Positions 28,710-38,808 of a stretch of DNA of 64,000 bases are shown here, one piece after another. The DNA comes from Gordonia alkaliphila (lineage in GTDB: Bacteria; Actinomycetota; Actinomycetes; Mycobacteriales; Mycobacteriaceae). Below the pieces are notes generated by a model. That model ran no database searches. It was not told where the DNA came from and saw only the letters and a program-made list of their open reading frames with translations. The number at the start of each line of letters is the position of its first letter. The first letter of the stretch is position 1. The position numbers and the translations under genes are program-made. The stretch spans positions 1,798,001 to 1,862,000 of the forward strand of contig NZ_JALKBW010000001.1 of NCBI RefSeq assembly GCF_023017165.1, given 5' to 3'.

Positions 28710-29665
28710 CCGGGCGTTCGCGCGCCCAGCAAGAGGTGATCGGGGCGGTCCGCGGGTTCGCGCGCGACCACCTCGCCGGACCGGAGGTGGCCGTCGCGGT
28801 GTCCGGCGGCGCGGACTCGTTGGCGCTGACCGCGGCTGCAGTGCGGGCCGGGCTGACGGTGACCGGGCTGGTCGTCGACCATCAACTGCAGGACGGATCG
28901 GCGGCGACCGCCGCGTGGGCGGCCGCGACCGCCGTCGAACTCGGTGCGCAGGCGCGGGTGCTGACCGTGCGGCCCGACGGGCCGGGCGGCCCCGAGGCGG
29001 CGGCGCGCCGAGCGCGGTACGACGCGCTGGAGCAGGCGCGCGGCGAGCGGCCGGTGCTGCTCGGGCACACCCTCGACGACCAGGCCGAGACGGTGCTGCT
29101 GGGGCTGGGTCGCGGGTCCGGGGCCCGATCGTTGTCCGGGATGGCCCCGTGGGCGGCGCCCTGGGGGCGTCCGTTGCTCGGGGTGCGCCGCGCGACGACG
29201 CGGCAGGCTTGCGCCGACTGGGGGTTGGCGCCCTGGCAAGACCCGCACAACGCCGACCGCCGCTACGCCCGCGTGCGGGTGCGTCACGACCTGCTGCCGC
29301 GCTTCGAGAAGGCACTGGGCGGCGGGGTGGCGTCGGCCTTGGCGCGGACAGCGGACCAGTTGCGCGCCGACGACGCGGCGCTGACCGAGTGGGCCGACCG
29401 GGTCCATGCCGACGTCTGCGACGGCCTCGACCTGGCCGTCGACGCCGCGGCCGCACTGCCCGGCGCCGTCGGGACGCGGGTGCTGCGACGCTGGCTGGCG
29501 CAGGTCGGTGCGACCGAGCCCACCGCGGCCGTCGTCGCGCAGGTGTGGGCCCTGATCGTCGACTGGTCCGGGCAGGGGCCGGTGGCGATCGGCGGCGACG
29601 CGGAACGCCGTCTCGTGGTGCGACGGAGCGCGGGCCTTCTCCGCGCCGAGTACCGGCCGCGGTGA
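28688..29665 (+). CDS. tilS: tRNA(Ile)-lysidine synthetase
   Basis: TilS modifies C34 of tRNA-Ile2 (CAU) to lysidine, so that it reads AUA. The PP-loop motif SGGADSLAL is near residue 41, followed by VVDHQLQDGS and GHTLDDQAETVLL. The conserved HNADRRYARVRVRHDLLP marks the tRNA-binding part. The length of 325 residues is typical of the short actinobacterial form without the full C-terminal domain. The start GTG 28688 lies inside the 3' end of the metallopeptidase gene; a later GTG would cut into the domain. Confidence 0.92.
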   Translation: MDRAGALTGRSRAQQEVIGAVRGFARDHLAGPEVAVAVSGGADSLALTAAAVRAGLTVTGLVVDHQLQDGSAATAAWAAATAVELGAQARVLTVRPDGPGGPEAAARRARYDALEQARGERPVLLGHTLDDQAETVLLGLGRGSGARSLSGMAPWAAPWGRPLLGVRRATTRQACADWGLAPWQDPHNADRRYARVRVRHDLLPRFEKALGGGVASALARTADQLRADDAALTEWADRVHADVCDGLDLAVDAAAALPGAVGTRVLRRWLAQVGATEPTAAVVAQVWALIVDWSGQGPVAIGGDAERRLVVRRSAGLLRAEYRPR

Positions 29666-29710
29666 ACCGGGGGGACCCGGGTACCTGCGGCCGGAGGCTG
29701 TGGGAAACTA

Positions 29711-30277
29711 ATGGGCGTGGCGAACGGGTACCCGGAAAACGACATCGAGACGATCCTGATCACTGAAGATCAGATCGCGCAGCGCACGGCCGAGATGGCC
29801 GCGACGATCGCGGAGCGGTATCGGGACGCGCCCGACGACCTCCTGCTGGTCGGCGTGCTCAAGGGTGCGGTCATGTTCATGACCGATCTGGCCCGCGCCC
29901 TGCCGGTGCCCAACCAGATGGAGTTCATGGCGGTCAGCAGCTACGGCTCGTCGACCTCCTCGTCGGGCGTCGTCCGCATCCTCAAGGACCTGGACCGCGA
30001 CATCGCCGGCCGAGACGTGCTCATCGTCGAGGACATCATCGACTCGGGCCTGACGCTGTCGTGGCTGATGAAGAACCTCGCGACCCGCTCGCCCCGGTCG
30101 CTGGAGGTGGTGACCCTGCTGCGCAAGCCGAAGGCGGCGCAGTTGGCGGTGGAGGTGGCCGACGTGGGCTTCGAGATCGAGAACGAATTCGTCGTCGGCT
30201 ACGGGCTGGACTACGCCGAGCGCTACCGCGATCTGCCGTTCATCGGTCGGCTGGATCCGGCGGTCTACTCGAGCTGA
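29711..30277 (+). CDS. hpt: Hypoxanthine phosphoribosyltransferase
   Basis: A purine salvage enzyme of 188 residues that makes IMP or GMP from the base and PRPP. The PRPP loop [16 protein letters not shown] is complete, with the acidic pair ED. The base-binding C-terminal [18 protein letters not shown] is also present. The ATG lies 45 bp after tilS. The order tilS-hpt-ftsH-folE is conserved in Mycobacteriales. Confidence 0.96.
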   Translation: MGVANGYPENDIETILITEDQIAQRTAEMAATIAERYRDAPDDLLLVGVLKGAVMFMTDLARALPVPNQMEFMAVSSYGSSTSSSGVVRILKDLDRDIAGRDVLIVEDIIDSGLTLSWLMKNLATRSPRSLEVVTLLRKPKAAQLAVEVADVGFEIENEFVVGYGLDYAERYRDLPFIGRLDPAVYSS

Positions 30278-30444
30278 TCGGCTCGCGTTCGGGTCCTTCG
30301 TCGGACACCGCTTACGCCCTGCGGGAACAGAATGCCGGTCGCGGGGCGTTGAAAGGTAGCCTCGTAAAGCGAGACTGACGGGAAGGACAAGGGTCGACGC
30401 ACGCCCTCAGCGGGTGCGGTGCGCGCAGACCCGTGCGAAAAAGT

Positions 30445-32829
<2,385 letters not shown>

Positions 32830-32877
32830 TTCGGTGCCCGATTCACTCAGGTTCCACAGGAAGGAAGCACGGTCTTC

Positions 32878-33480
32878 ATGAGCGACGATGAGGTGCTGGT
32901 CACCGCGGACGGCCGCAAGTTCGATCAGGCGCGCGCCGAGGCCGCGGTGCGGGAGCTGCTGTTCGCCGTCGGCGAGGACCCCGACCGCGAGGGTCTGCGC
33001 CGCACGCCGGAGCGGGTGGCACGCGCGTACCGCGAGATGTTCGGCGGGCTGTACACCGAGCCGAGCGACGTGCTCGCGACCGTCTTCGACGAGGATCACC
33101 GCGAGTTGGTGCTGGTCAAGGACATCCCGATGTACTCCACGTGCGAGCACCACCTGGTCGCTTTCCACGGCGTCGCGCATGTCGGCTACATCCCGGGCGC
33201 CAGCGGACAGGTGACCGGCTTGAGCAAGCTGGCGCGACTGGTGGACCTGTACGCGCGTCGGCCGCAGGTGCAGGAACGGCTGACCAGCCAGATCGCCGAC
33301 GCGCTGGTGGAACGACTGAATCCGCGCGGGGCGATCGTGGTGATCGAGGCCGAGCACCTGTGCATGGGCATGCGGGGCATCCGCAAGCCGGGCGCGAGCA
33401 CCACCACGTCGGCGGTGCGCGGCATCTTCCAGACCAGCGCGGTCTCGCGCGGTGAAGCACTCGACCTGATCACGCGCTGA
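32878..33480 (+). CDS. folE: GTP cyclohydrolase I
   Basis: The first enzyme of folate synthesis: it converts GTP to dihydroneopterin triphosphate. The 200-residue length is normal for type IA. The zinc ligands are in [12 protein letters not shown] and in [31 protein letters not shown] is the conserved core. AGGAAG precedes the ATG. It begins the folate operon folE-folP-folB-folK; its TGA shares one base with the folP ATG. Confidence 0.97.
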   Translation: MSDDEVLVTADGRKFDQARAEAAVRELLFAVGEDPDREGLRRTPERVARAYREMFGGLYTEPSDVLATVFDEDHRELVLVKDIPMYSTCEHHLVAFHGVAHVGYIPGASGQVTGLSKLARLVDLYARRPQVQERLTSQIADALVERLNPRGAIVVIEAEHLCMGMRGIRKPGASTTTSAVRGIFQTSAVSRGEALDLITR

Positions 33481-34400
33481 TGGCCGCCCGCCGGGACGCG
33501 GCGCCGACGCGGACCCTCGTGATGGGCGTCCTCAACGTCACCGCGGACTCGTTCTCCGACGGCGGGCGCTACCTCGATCCGCGGGCGGCGATCGAGCACG
33601 GATTGGCCCTCGCGGCCGCGGGCGCCGACATCGTCGACGTCGGCGGGGAGTCGACGCGGCCGGGCGCCGATCGGGTGGATCCGGCGGTGGAGGCGCAGCG
33701 CGTGGCGCCGGTGATCGCGGCGCTGGCGGCCGAAGGGGTGCGGGTGTCGGTCGACACCATGCGCGCCGCGGTGGCCGCGGCCGCCATCGAAGCCGGTGCA
33801 AGCCTGGTGAACGACGTCTCCGGGGGACGAGCCGACGCCGGCATGGCCGCGGTGATCGCCGACTCCGGGCTCCCGTGGGTCCTGATGCATTGGCGACCGT
33901 CGGACACCGAAGCCGACGGCGACCGGCACTTCACGCACCGCAGCGCGGACGCAGGCGGCTACCGCGACGTGGTGGCCGAAGTGTCCGGGGAGCTGCTGGG
34001 CCGGGTCGACGCGGCCGTCGCGGCCGGGGTGGATCCGGATCAACTCGTGCTGGACCCCGGTCTGGGATTCGCGAAGACGGCGGAACACAACTGGGCACTG
34101 CTGCACGCTCTGCCCACCCTGGTGGGTCTGGGTTTTCCGGTGCTGATCGGGGCCTCTCGCAAACGCTTCCTCGGCACCCTGCTCGCCCGCGACGGCGTCG
34201 ATCGGGAGCCGGACGGGCGCGACGTGGCGACCTCGGCGATCTCGGCGCTGTCCGCGGCAGGCGGTGCGTGGGGCGTGCGTGTACACGACGTCGCGGCCAG
34301 CCGCGATGCGGTGGCGGTGGCCGCGGCCTGGCGCGACGGTGGCGACCGAGCCCCCCGCACGGGCGCGGCCGCGGTGACGAAAGGATTGACGGATGGCTGA
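33480..34400 (+). CDS. folP: Dihydropteroate synthase
   Basis: A TIM-barrel enzyme of 306 residues that couples dihydropterin diphosphate with p-aminobenzoate; it is the sulfonamide target. The motifs [48 protein letters not shown] and GASRKRFLG are all present, so this is the catalytic FolP1 type. The start overlaps the folE stop by one base (TGATG) and its 3' end overlaps folB by 8 bp. Confidence 0.96.
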   Translation: MAARRDAAPTRTLVMGVLNVTADSFSDGGRYLDPRAAIEHGLALAAAGADIVDVGGESTRPGADRVDPAVEAQRVAPVIAALAAEGVRVSVDTMRAAVAAAAIEAGASLVNDVSGGRADAGMAAVIADSGLPWVLMHWRPSDTEADGDRHFTHRSADAGGYRDVVAEVSGELLGRVDAAVAAGVDPDQLVLDPGLGFAKTAEHNWALLHALPTLVGLGFPVLIGASRKRFLGTLLARDGVDREPDGRDVATSAISALSAAGGAWGVRVHDVAASRDAVAVAAAWRDGGDRAPRTGAAAVTKGLTDG

Positions 34401-34779
34401 TCGGATCGAGCTGCGCGGCCTGCGTGTGCGCGGCAATCACGGCGTCTTCGACCACGAGCGTCGGGACGGCCAGGACTTCCTCATCGACATCACGCTCTGG
34501 CTGGATCTGCGGCCCGCGGCGGTGAGCGACGAACTCTCCGACACCGTCGACTACGGGGCGTTGGCGCAGCTGGCCCACGACATCGTCGCGGGTGCGCCAC
34601 GGAACCTGATCGAGACGGTGGGCGCGCAGATCGCCGACGAGGTGATGACCGACGAGCGGATCTCCGCGTGCGAGGTGACCGTGCACAAGCCGTCCGCGCC
34701 GATCCCGCTGGCCTTCGACGACGTCGCGGTGGTGACCCGCCGGTCGTACAAGTCGGCGCCGGGCCGGGCGGCACGATGA
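34393..34779 (+). CDS. folB: Dihydroneopterin aldolase
   Basis: A 128-residue enzyme that cleaves dihydroneopterin to hydroxymethyl-dihydropterin and glycolaldehyde. The conserved [16 protein letters not shown] holds the catalytic Glu. [10 protein letters not shown] and the catalytic lysine in [10 protein letters not shown] complete the site. It overlaps folP by 8 bp and folK by 4 bp (ATGA). Confidence 0.95.
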   Translation: MADRIELRGLRVRGNHGVFDHERRDGQDFLIDITLWLDLRPAAVSDELSDTVDYGALAQLAHDIVAGAPRNLIETVGAQIADEVMTDERISACEVTVHKPSAPIPLAFDDVAVVTRRSYKSAPGRAAR

Positions 34780-35300
34780 CCGGCCGGCCGGGGGCCAGCC
34801 GCGTCGTCCTGTCGGTCGGCGCCAACCTCGCCGAGCGGGACGCCCGGTTGGCGTCGGTGATCGCGGCCCTCGGCGACCGGCTGGTGGCCGCCTCCGACGT
34901 GTACACCACCGCGCCCTGGGGCGGGGTGCACCAGGACGACTTCCTGAATCAGACACTGATCGCCGAGGCCGACCTGAGCCCGGCCGACTGGCTGGCGTTC
35001 TGTCACGACTGCGAACGCGCCGCCGACCGCACCCGCGAGGTGCGGTGGGGGCCGCGGACGCTGGACGTGGACGTGATCTCCGTCGAGGTCGACGGTGTGG
35101 CCGTGCGCTCGGACGATCCGGACCTGACGTTGCCGCACCCGCGGGCCGCCGAGCGGGCTTTCGTCCTGGTGCCGTGGCTGCAGATCGAGCCGGATGCGCG
35201 GCTGTGGACGCCGACCGGTGAACGCGCGGTGACCGATCTGCTCGAGGCGCTGCCCGCGGCGGAGCGCAGCGGTGTGCGGCGTGCCGAGGCGACGCGATGA
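34776..35300 (+). CDS. folK: 2-amino-4-hydroxy-6-hydroxymethyldihydropteridine diphosphokinase
   Basis: HPPK activates hydroxymethyl-dihydropterin with ATP for FolP. Typical segments are [39 protein letters not shown] with the metal-binding Asp pair, and [16 protein letters not shown]. The 174-residue length is normal. Its ATG overlaps folB and its stop overlaps the DUF3180 gene, each by ATGA. Confidence 0.96.
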   Translation: MTGRPGASRVVLSVGANLAERDARLASVIAALGDRLVAASDVYTTAPWGGVHQDDFLNQTLIAEADLSPADWLAFCHDCERAADRTREVRWGPRTLDVDVISVEVDGVAVRSDDPDLTLPHPRAAERAFVLVPWLQIEPDARLWTPTGERAVTDLLEALPAAERSGVRRAEATR

Positions 35301-35836
35301 CGATGCCGAACGGGGCCGACCCGCTGCCGCCGTCGGACGACGACGAGCACAGGCTCGGTCCGACGCGGATCCGCGACCTGGCGGCCATCGCCGTGGTGGC
35401 CGGTCTGCTGATGTGGGTGTTGGCGCGCTATTACTACGGACTCCTGCCGTCGTTGCCGTGGCTGGCGGGCATCTCGCTGTATGTGCTGGCGGCGCTGGAA
35501 GTGGTGATCGGCTTCCTGGTGCGCGCCCGCGTGTCCGGCGGTCGCGTGGGGTCCGGCAAGGGGCAGGTGCACCCGATCAACGTGGCGCGGTCGGTGGCGC
35601 TGGCCAAGGCCTCGGCGATCCTCGGGGCGATCGCGCTCGGCGGCTGGCTGGGCATGCTGGTCTACCTCATCGATCGCCTGCACATCGACGTGGCGGCGGC
35701 CGACATGCCTGCGACCATCGTCGGCGCGGTCGGCGGGCTGGTGCTCGCGGCGGCGGCGTTGTGGCTCGAGCATTGCTGTCGTGCGCCGGACGACCCCAGC
35801 CCGGACGCCACCGACGCCCCGCCCCACCCTGTCTGA
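35297..35836 (+). CDS. DUF3180 membrane protein (Rv3605c-like)
   Basis: A 179-residue protein with four hydrophobic segments (about 28-50, 55-77, 110-130 and 140-160). It belongs to the DUF3180 family found behind folK in Mycobacteriales; the function is unknown. The segment GKGQVHPINVARSVALAKAS between helices two and three is the most family-like part. Its translation is coupled to folK. Confidence 0.82.
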   Translation: MTMPNGADPLPPSDDDEHRLGPTRIRDLAAIAVVAGLLMWVLARYYYGLLPSLPWLAGISLYVLAALEVVIGFLVRARVSGGRVGSGKGQVHPINVARSVALAKASAILGAIALGGWLGMLVYLIDRLHIDVAAADMPATIVGAVGGLVLAAAALWLEHCCRAPDDPSPDATDAPPHPV

Positions 35837-35921
35837 CCGGACCGCGACCGGGCGGGTTCTACGGCGACTCTCCGCAGGCCGCTGCCCGGAGTCGGTGTGA
35901 CGGCCAGGTAAGTTGGCCAGC

Positions 35922-37181
35922 ATGACCAGCACAGACAGCGCAGATCGGGCGACCCGTCGTACGCCGCGACGGGGAGCTACGCCGTCGGACGCGGGAACGG
36001 GTGGAGGCGGTCGTAAGGCCGGGGCCTCGAAGGCCCCGAACGCGAAGACGAACTCGCAGGTGTCGCCCGCACAGTGGCTGATCGGGCTGTTCATCGTGCT
36101 GGCGCTGATCTCGAGCCTGTTGATGGTGCTCGGCAAAGACATCTCGATCACCGGCTCGCTGGCGGTGATCGCGGCACTGTGGGCCGCGGTGATCGGCGCG
36201 GTCCTGGTGACCAAGTACCGCAGGCAGGCCGACGTCGCCGAGTCGCGCAACCGCGATCTGCGACTGGTGTACGAGCTGCAGTTGGAGCGGGAGATCGCCG
36301 CGCGCCGCCAGTACGAGGCCGAGGTGGAGACCGCCGTGCGGCAGGAAGTGGCGCAGGAGACCAACGAGGAGTTCGAGGCGCTCAAGACCCAGGTGCTCGC
36401 ATTGCGAGCCAGCCTGGAGAAGTTGCTCGGCAATCCGCTGCCGGAGGTGCCGCTGGCGCTGCGCCCGGAACGCCGTCGGGAACTGGGTTCGGGACTGGTC
36501 GGTGCCGGCTACTCCGAACTCGGCGATCTGACCGATGATCGGGTGGCCGCGAACCTCGACTTCGAGTCCACCGCGCCGCCCGCGGAGCCCGGCCGGCACG
36601 CGCCGGCGCCCACCGAGTACGAGTACGACAGTGCCGAGGACGCCCCGTCGGCGGTGGAGATGACCGAGATCATTCCGGTGGTCACCGATGAGGCGCCGGC
36701 CGCCGATTACACCGCCTCGGAGTACGAGTACACCTCGTCCGAGTACACCGCTCTGGAGTACACCGAGACCGCCGCCGCGGGCCCCGAGTACGGCGAGCAG
36801 GAGTACGTCGAACAGGCTTACGGCGAGCAGGAGTACGTCGAACAGGGTTACAGCGAGCAGGGTTACGGCGAGCAGGGTTACGGCGTCGAGCAGCAGCAGT
36901 ACGGCGCGCAGCAGCAGTACGTCGACCAGCAGTACACCCAGGCGATCCCGCAGCAGTCCGGTCGCCAGTACGCCGACGCCTACGACGCCGCCGCCTACGA
37001 GCCGCCGGTGTCCCCGGTCTCGCCGGTGCCGCCGGTGCCCGAGGTGCCGCCGATGCCGACTCGTTCGCGCCGCGCCGCGGACGACGACGGTGCGCACTCG
37101 GCCGGCCAGCCCGCCTCCGAGCTGTTGAATCGTCTGCGGCAGGGCAGTGGCGACGCAGGTGGCGGCCGCCGCCGTCGCTGA
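35922..37181 (+). CDS. Membrane protein with Tyr/Glu/Gln repeat tail (Rv3604c-like position)
   Basis: The protein has 419 residues. After a basic, disordered start of about 45 residues come two membrane helices (about 48-68 and 75-97), then a charged coiled-coil-like segment (LQLEREIAARRQYEAEVETA) and a long acidic low-complexity tail. In the tail, units such as EYGEQ, EYVEQ and GYGEQ recur about ten times between residues 285 and 345. The end is Pro-rich, then Arg-rich (GGGRRRR). Position after DUF3180 matches Rv3604c, also a two-helix membrane protein. The function is unknown. ATG 35922 is preferred over TTG 35913. Confidence 0.72.
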   Translation: MTSTDSADRATRRTPRRGATPSDAGTGGGGRKAGASKAPNAKTNSQVSPAQWLIGLFIVLALISSLLMVLGKDISITGSLAVIAALWAAVIGAVLVTKYRRQADVAESRNRDLRLVYELQLEREIAARRQYEAEVETAVRQEVAQETNEEFEALKTQVLALRASLEKLLGNPLPEVPLALRPERRRELGSGLVGAGYSELGDLTDDRVAANLDFESTAPPAEPGRHAPAPTEYEYDSAEDAPSAVEMTEIIPVVTDEAPAADYTASEYEYTSSEYTALEYTETAAAGPEYGEQEYVEQAYGEQEYVEQGYSEQGYGEQGYGVEQQQYGAQQQYVDQQYTQAIPQQSGRQYADAYDAAAYEPPVSPVSPVPPVPEVPPMPTRSRRAADDDGAHSAGQPASELLNRLRQGSGDAGGGRRRR

Positions 37182-37293
37182 GCCCTCCCCGGCCTCCGGT
37201 GCCGTCGCACGCGTGCCTCGCGCACGCTGCGGCGGCACCGTTGTCTTCGGACGTCGCGGCAGCGGCGTTCTCCCTGTTCGCGCGGGTTCGAAC

Positions 37294-37306
37294 TTCCGGA
37301 CCGGAA
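37294..37306. promoter_or_regulatory. 13-bp palindrome, first copy, upstream of the micro-ORF
   Basis: TTCCGGACCGGAA is a perfect odd-centred palindrome. A related half-site (GGTTCCGGATTCG) and a second palindrome (GGTCACTGACC, 37316-37326) lie just downstream. The same 13-mer recurs 316 bp later before the porin gene. Otherwise, 37182-37464 shows no gene. Confidence 0.6.
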
Positions 37307-37464
37307 CCCCTCTTCGGTCACTGACCTGGCGGTTCCGGATTCGTTTCCCCTCGGGGTGCGCGCGGCTTCCTAGCGTGTGCGGTGAGAGATCTGCGGGTGG
37401 CGCGGATCGACGTGGCGCGCGGTCGCGGGCCACGTCGCTGCCAGGGAGAGTGGGGGTCGGAGCG

Positions 37465-37557
37465 ATGGCGGACGAACGTCGGTCCTGGTGGGCGCTGACC
37501 AAACTGGTCGAGGTCGCGATGCTGCTCACCGTCCTGCTCGTCCTGGTCGGTGCGTAG
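37465..37557 (+). CDS. 30-residue putative membrane micropeptide
   Basis: The short ORF has ATG at 37465 and TAG at 37555-37557. It has a charged N-terminus (MADERRSWWALTK) followed by one hydrophobic helix (VEVAMLLTVLLVLVGA) that ends the protein. GGGTCGGAGCG precedes the ATG. The leader before it (from about 37290) resembles the leader before the porin gene that follows, including the palindrome and a GGAGAGTG or GGGAGAGTG segment. It may be a real small protein or the remnant of a duplicated gene start; no family was recognised. Confidence 0.4.
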   Translation: MADERRSWWALTKLVEVAMLLTVLLVLVGA

Positions 37558-37609
37558 CCTGCCCCGTCGGGGCAGTCGTGCTGTTTCCCCTGGTCGCTGT
37601 CGGTCCGGA

Positions 37610-37622
37610 TTCCGGACCGGAA
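37610..37622. promoter_or_regulatory. 13-bp palindrome, second copy, upstream of the porin gene
   Basis: TTCCGGACCGGAA again, here extended by one base on each side (ATTCCGG-A-CCGGAAT). It overlaps a second near-palindrome CGGTCCGGATTCCGGACCG. It lies 143 bp before the porin ATG, against 171 bp for the first copy and the micro-ORF. Regulator unknown. Confidence 0.6.
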
Positions 37623-37752
37623 TTTATCTTTCAGCCTGTGACCTGCAGGTTCGTATATTCGGTGCGGTTCGGGCAGGTGCCGGCTTCGTAGCGTCTTCGG
37701 TGAGGGATCGGCGAGTCACGCCGGTCCGATGTCGACTCACTGGAGAGTGATC

Positions 37753-38427
37753 ATGAAGGTTCGCAAGGCCGTTCTGGCCGTCGTCGTCGGGGCACTGTCG
37801 GTGTCGGGTCTGGTCGCCGGTTCGGCGAGCGCCGCCACGCACCAGACCCGCGAGGGGCTGGCGATCGAGCTGTCGGCCGCGCAGCAGTCGGTCCGCAAGA
37901 TCGCGCCATTGGACTCGTCGCCGTTGTCGGGTGAAGCGTTGCTGTCGTCGAATGTGCGCGCTGCGGTGAAGAACATCGGTGACAAGAAGGTGCGTGCGAC
38001 GCTGGAGCTGGGCTACCAGATCGGCTACCCGGTGTCGGTGGCACCGGACGGCGTCGCGATCACCGCGCACACGCCGGAGCTGAAGCTGTCGAGCGGGGTC
38101 AACGCGAAGCTGGCGCCGGATGTGGCGATCGACGGCACCGGCGGCGGTCTCGCACTGGGCGAGGTCGGGTTGGAAGCCGGTGCCGAGGCCACCGTGATCC
38201 CGTCGGCCGACCTGGAGTTCAAGGTGGAGGCCGGGAAGATCAAGACCGTGACGCTTGCGGAGATCGCGATGACCCAGCCGGTCGCCGACATCGTGCTGTC
38301 GGGCGTGAACCTGAACATGACCAACGCACTCGGACCGATCAGCGTGCGTCCGTTCGCGAAGATCTCGGTGACCTCCGAGACCGGCGTGTACGTGTACTAC
38401 GCGTACGGCGCGACGACCCGCATCTGA
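37753..38427 (+). CDS. MspA-family porin
   Basis: A secreted protein of 224 residues. Sec signal peptide: MKVRK, hydrophobic core, SASAATHQ cleavage near residue 27. The mature part has the MspA signature KVRATLELGYQIGYPVSV and the C-terminal GPISVRPFAKISVTSETGVY, with alternating beta-strand character and few charged residues in between. MspA proteins form octameric pores in the mycolic-acid outer membrane for hydrophilic solutes. GGAGAGTGATC lies before the ATG. A strong terminator follows, so it is probably monocistronic and controlled from the palindrome-bearing leader. Confidence 0.82.
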   Translation: MKVRKAVLAVVVGALSVSGLVAGSASAATHQTREGLAIELSAAQQSVRKIAPLDSSPLSGEALLSSNVRAAVKNIGDKKVRATLELGYQIGYPVSVAPDGVAITAHTPELKLSSGVNAKLAPDVAIDGTGGGLALGEVGLEAGAEATVIPSADLEFKVEAGKIKTVTLAEIAMTQPVADIVLSGVNLNMTNALGPISVRPFAKISVTSETGVYVYYAYGATTRI

Positions 38428-38474
38428 CGGGTCCGGCGGTCGGGCCACCCTCCGGCCCGCCGCACAGAGATTTC

Positions 38475-38511
38475 GGGTGGGCACCTTGCGGTCGGGGCAA
38501 GGTGCCCACCC
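38475..38511. terminator. Terminator hairpin after the porin gene
   Basis: Fifteen-base perfect arms (GGGTGGGCACCTTGC and inverse) with a seven-base loop, 47 bp after the porin stop. No T-run. Confidence 0.8.
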
Positions 38512-38808
38512 GGATTCATCGGAAGCTGCCGCACCAGCGGGTGTCTTGCACTCGTCCTCCGGACGCAAGTTTCATGTCCTCGGAGGTACCGCTGAGGGAC
38601 CCTTTCGGACATAAAAGTCCGCGGGTCGGCGGTGGGTACGGAGACGCCCTGAGTGCTCGTTCGCGAAGCGAATGCGGGAGGAGGGCTACGGGTGTGATGT
38701 CGGTCGCGCCGCGGTCGCGGGTCTGTCGGACGACGGCGTCGGCTGCCTATTCTGGCGGGGTACGAGCCTTCTTGTCGGGGGACGGCTCTCGGTCCGCGAA
38801 GCGAAGAC
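38512..38808. other. Non-coding interval before the nSTAND gene
   Basis: I see no credible gene here. The element CGCGAAGCGAA occurs twice (38662-38672 and 38795-38805). The second copy ends 3 bp before the ATG of the large ATPase gene, and the first lies within TTCGCGAA dyad sequence. TATTCT near 38750 could be a -10 box. The interval probably carries the promoter and control sites of the nSTAND gene. Confidence 0.5.
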
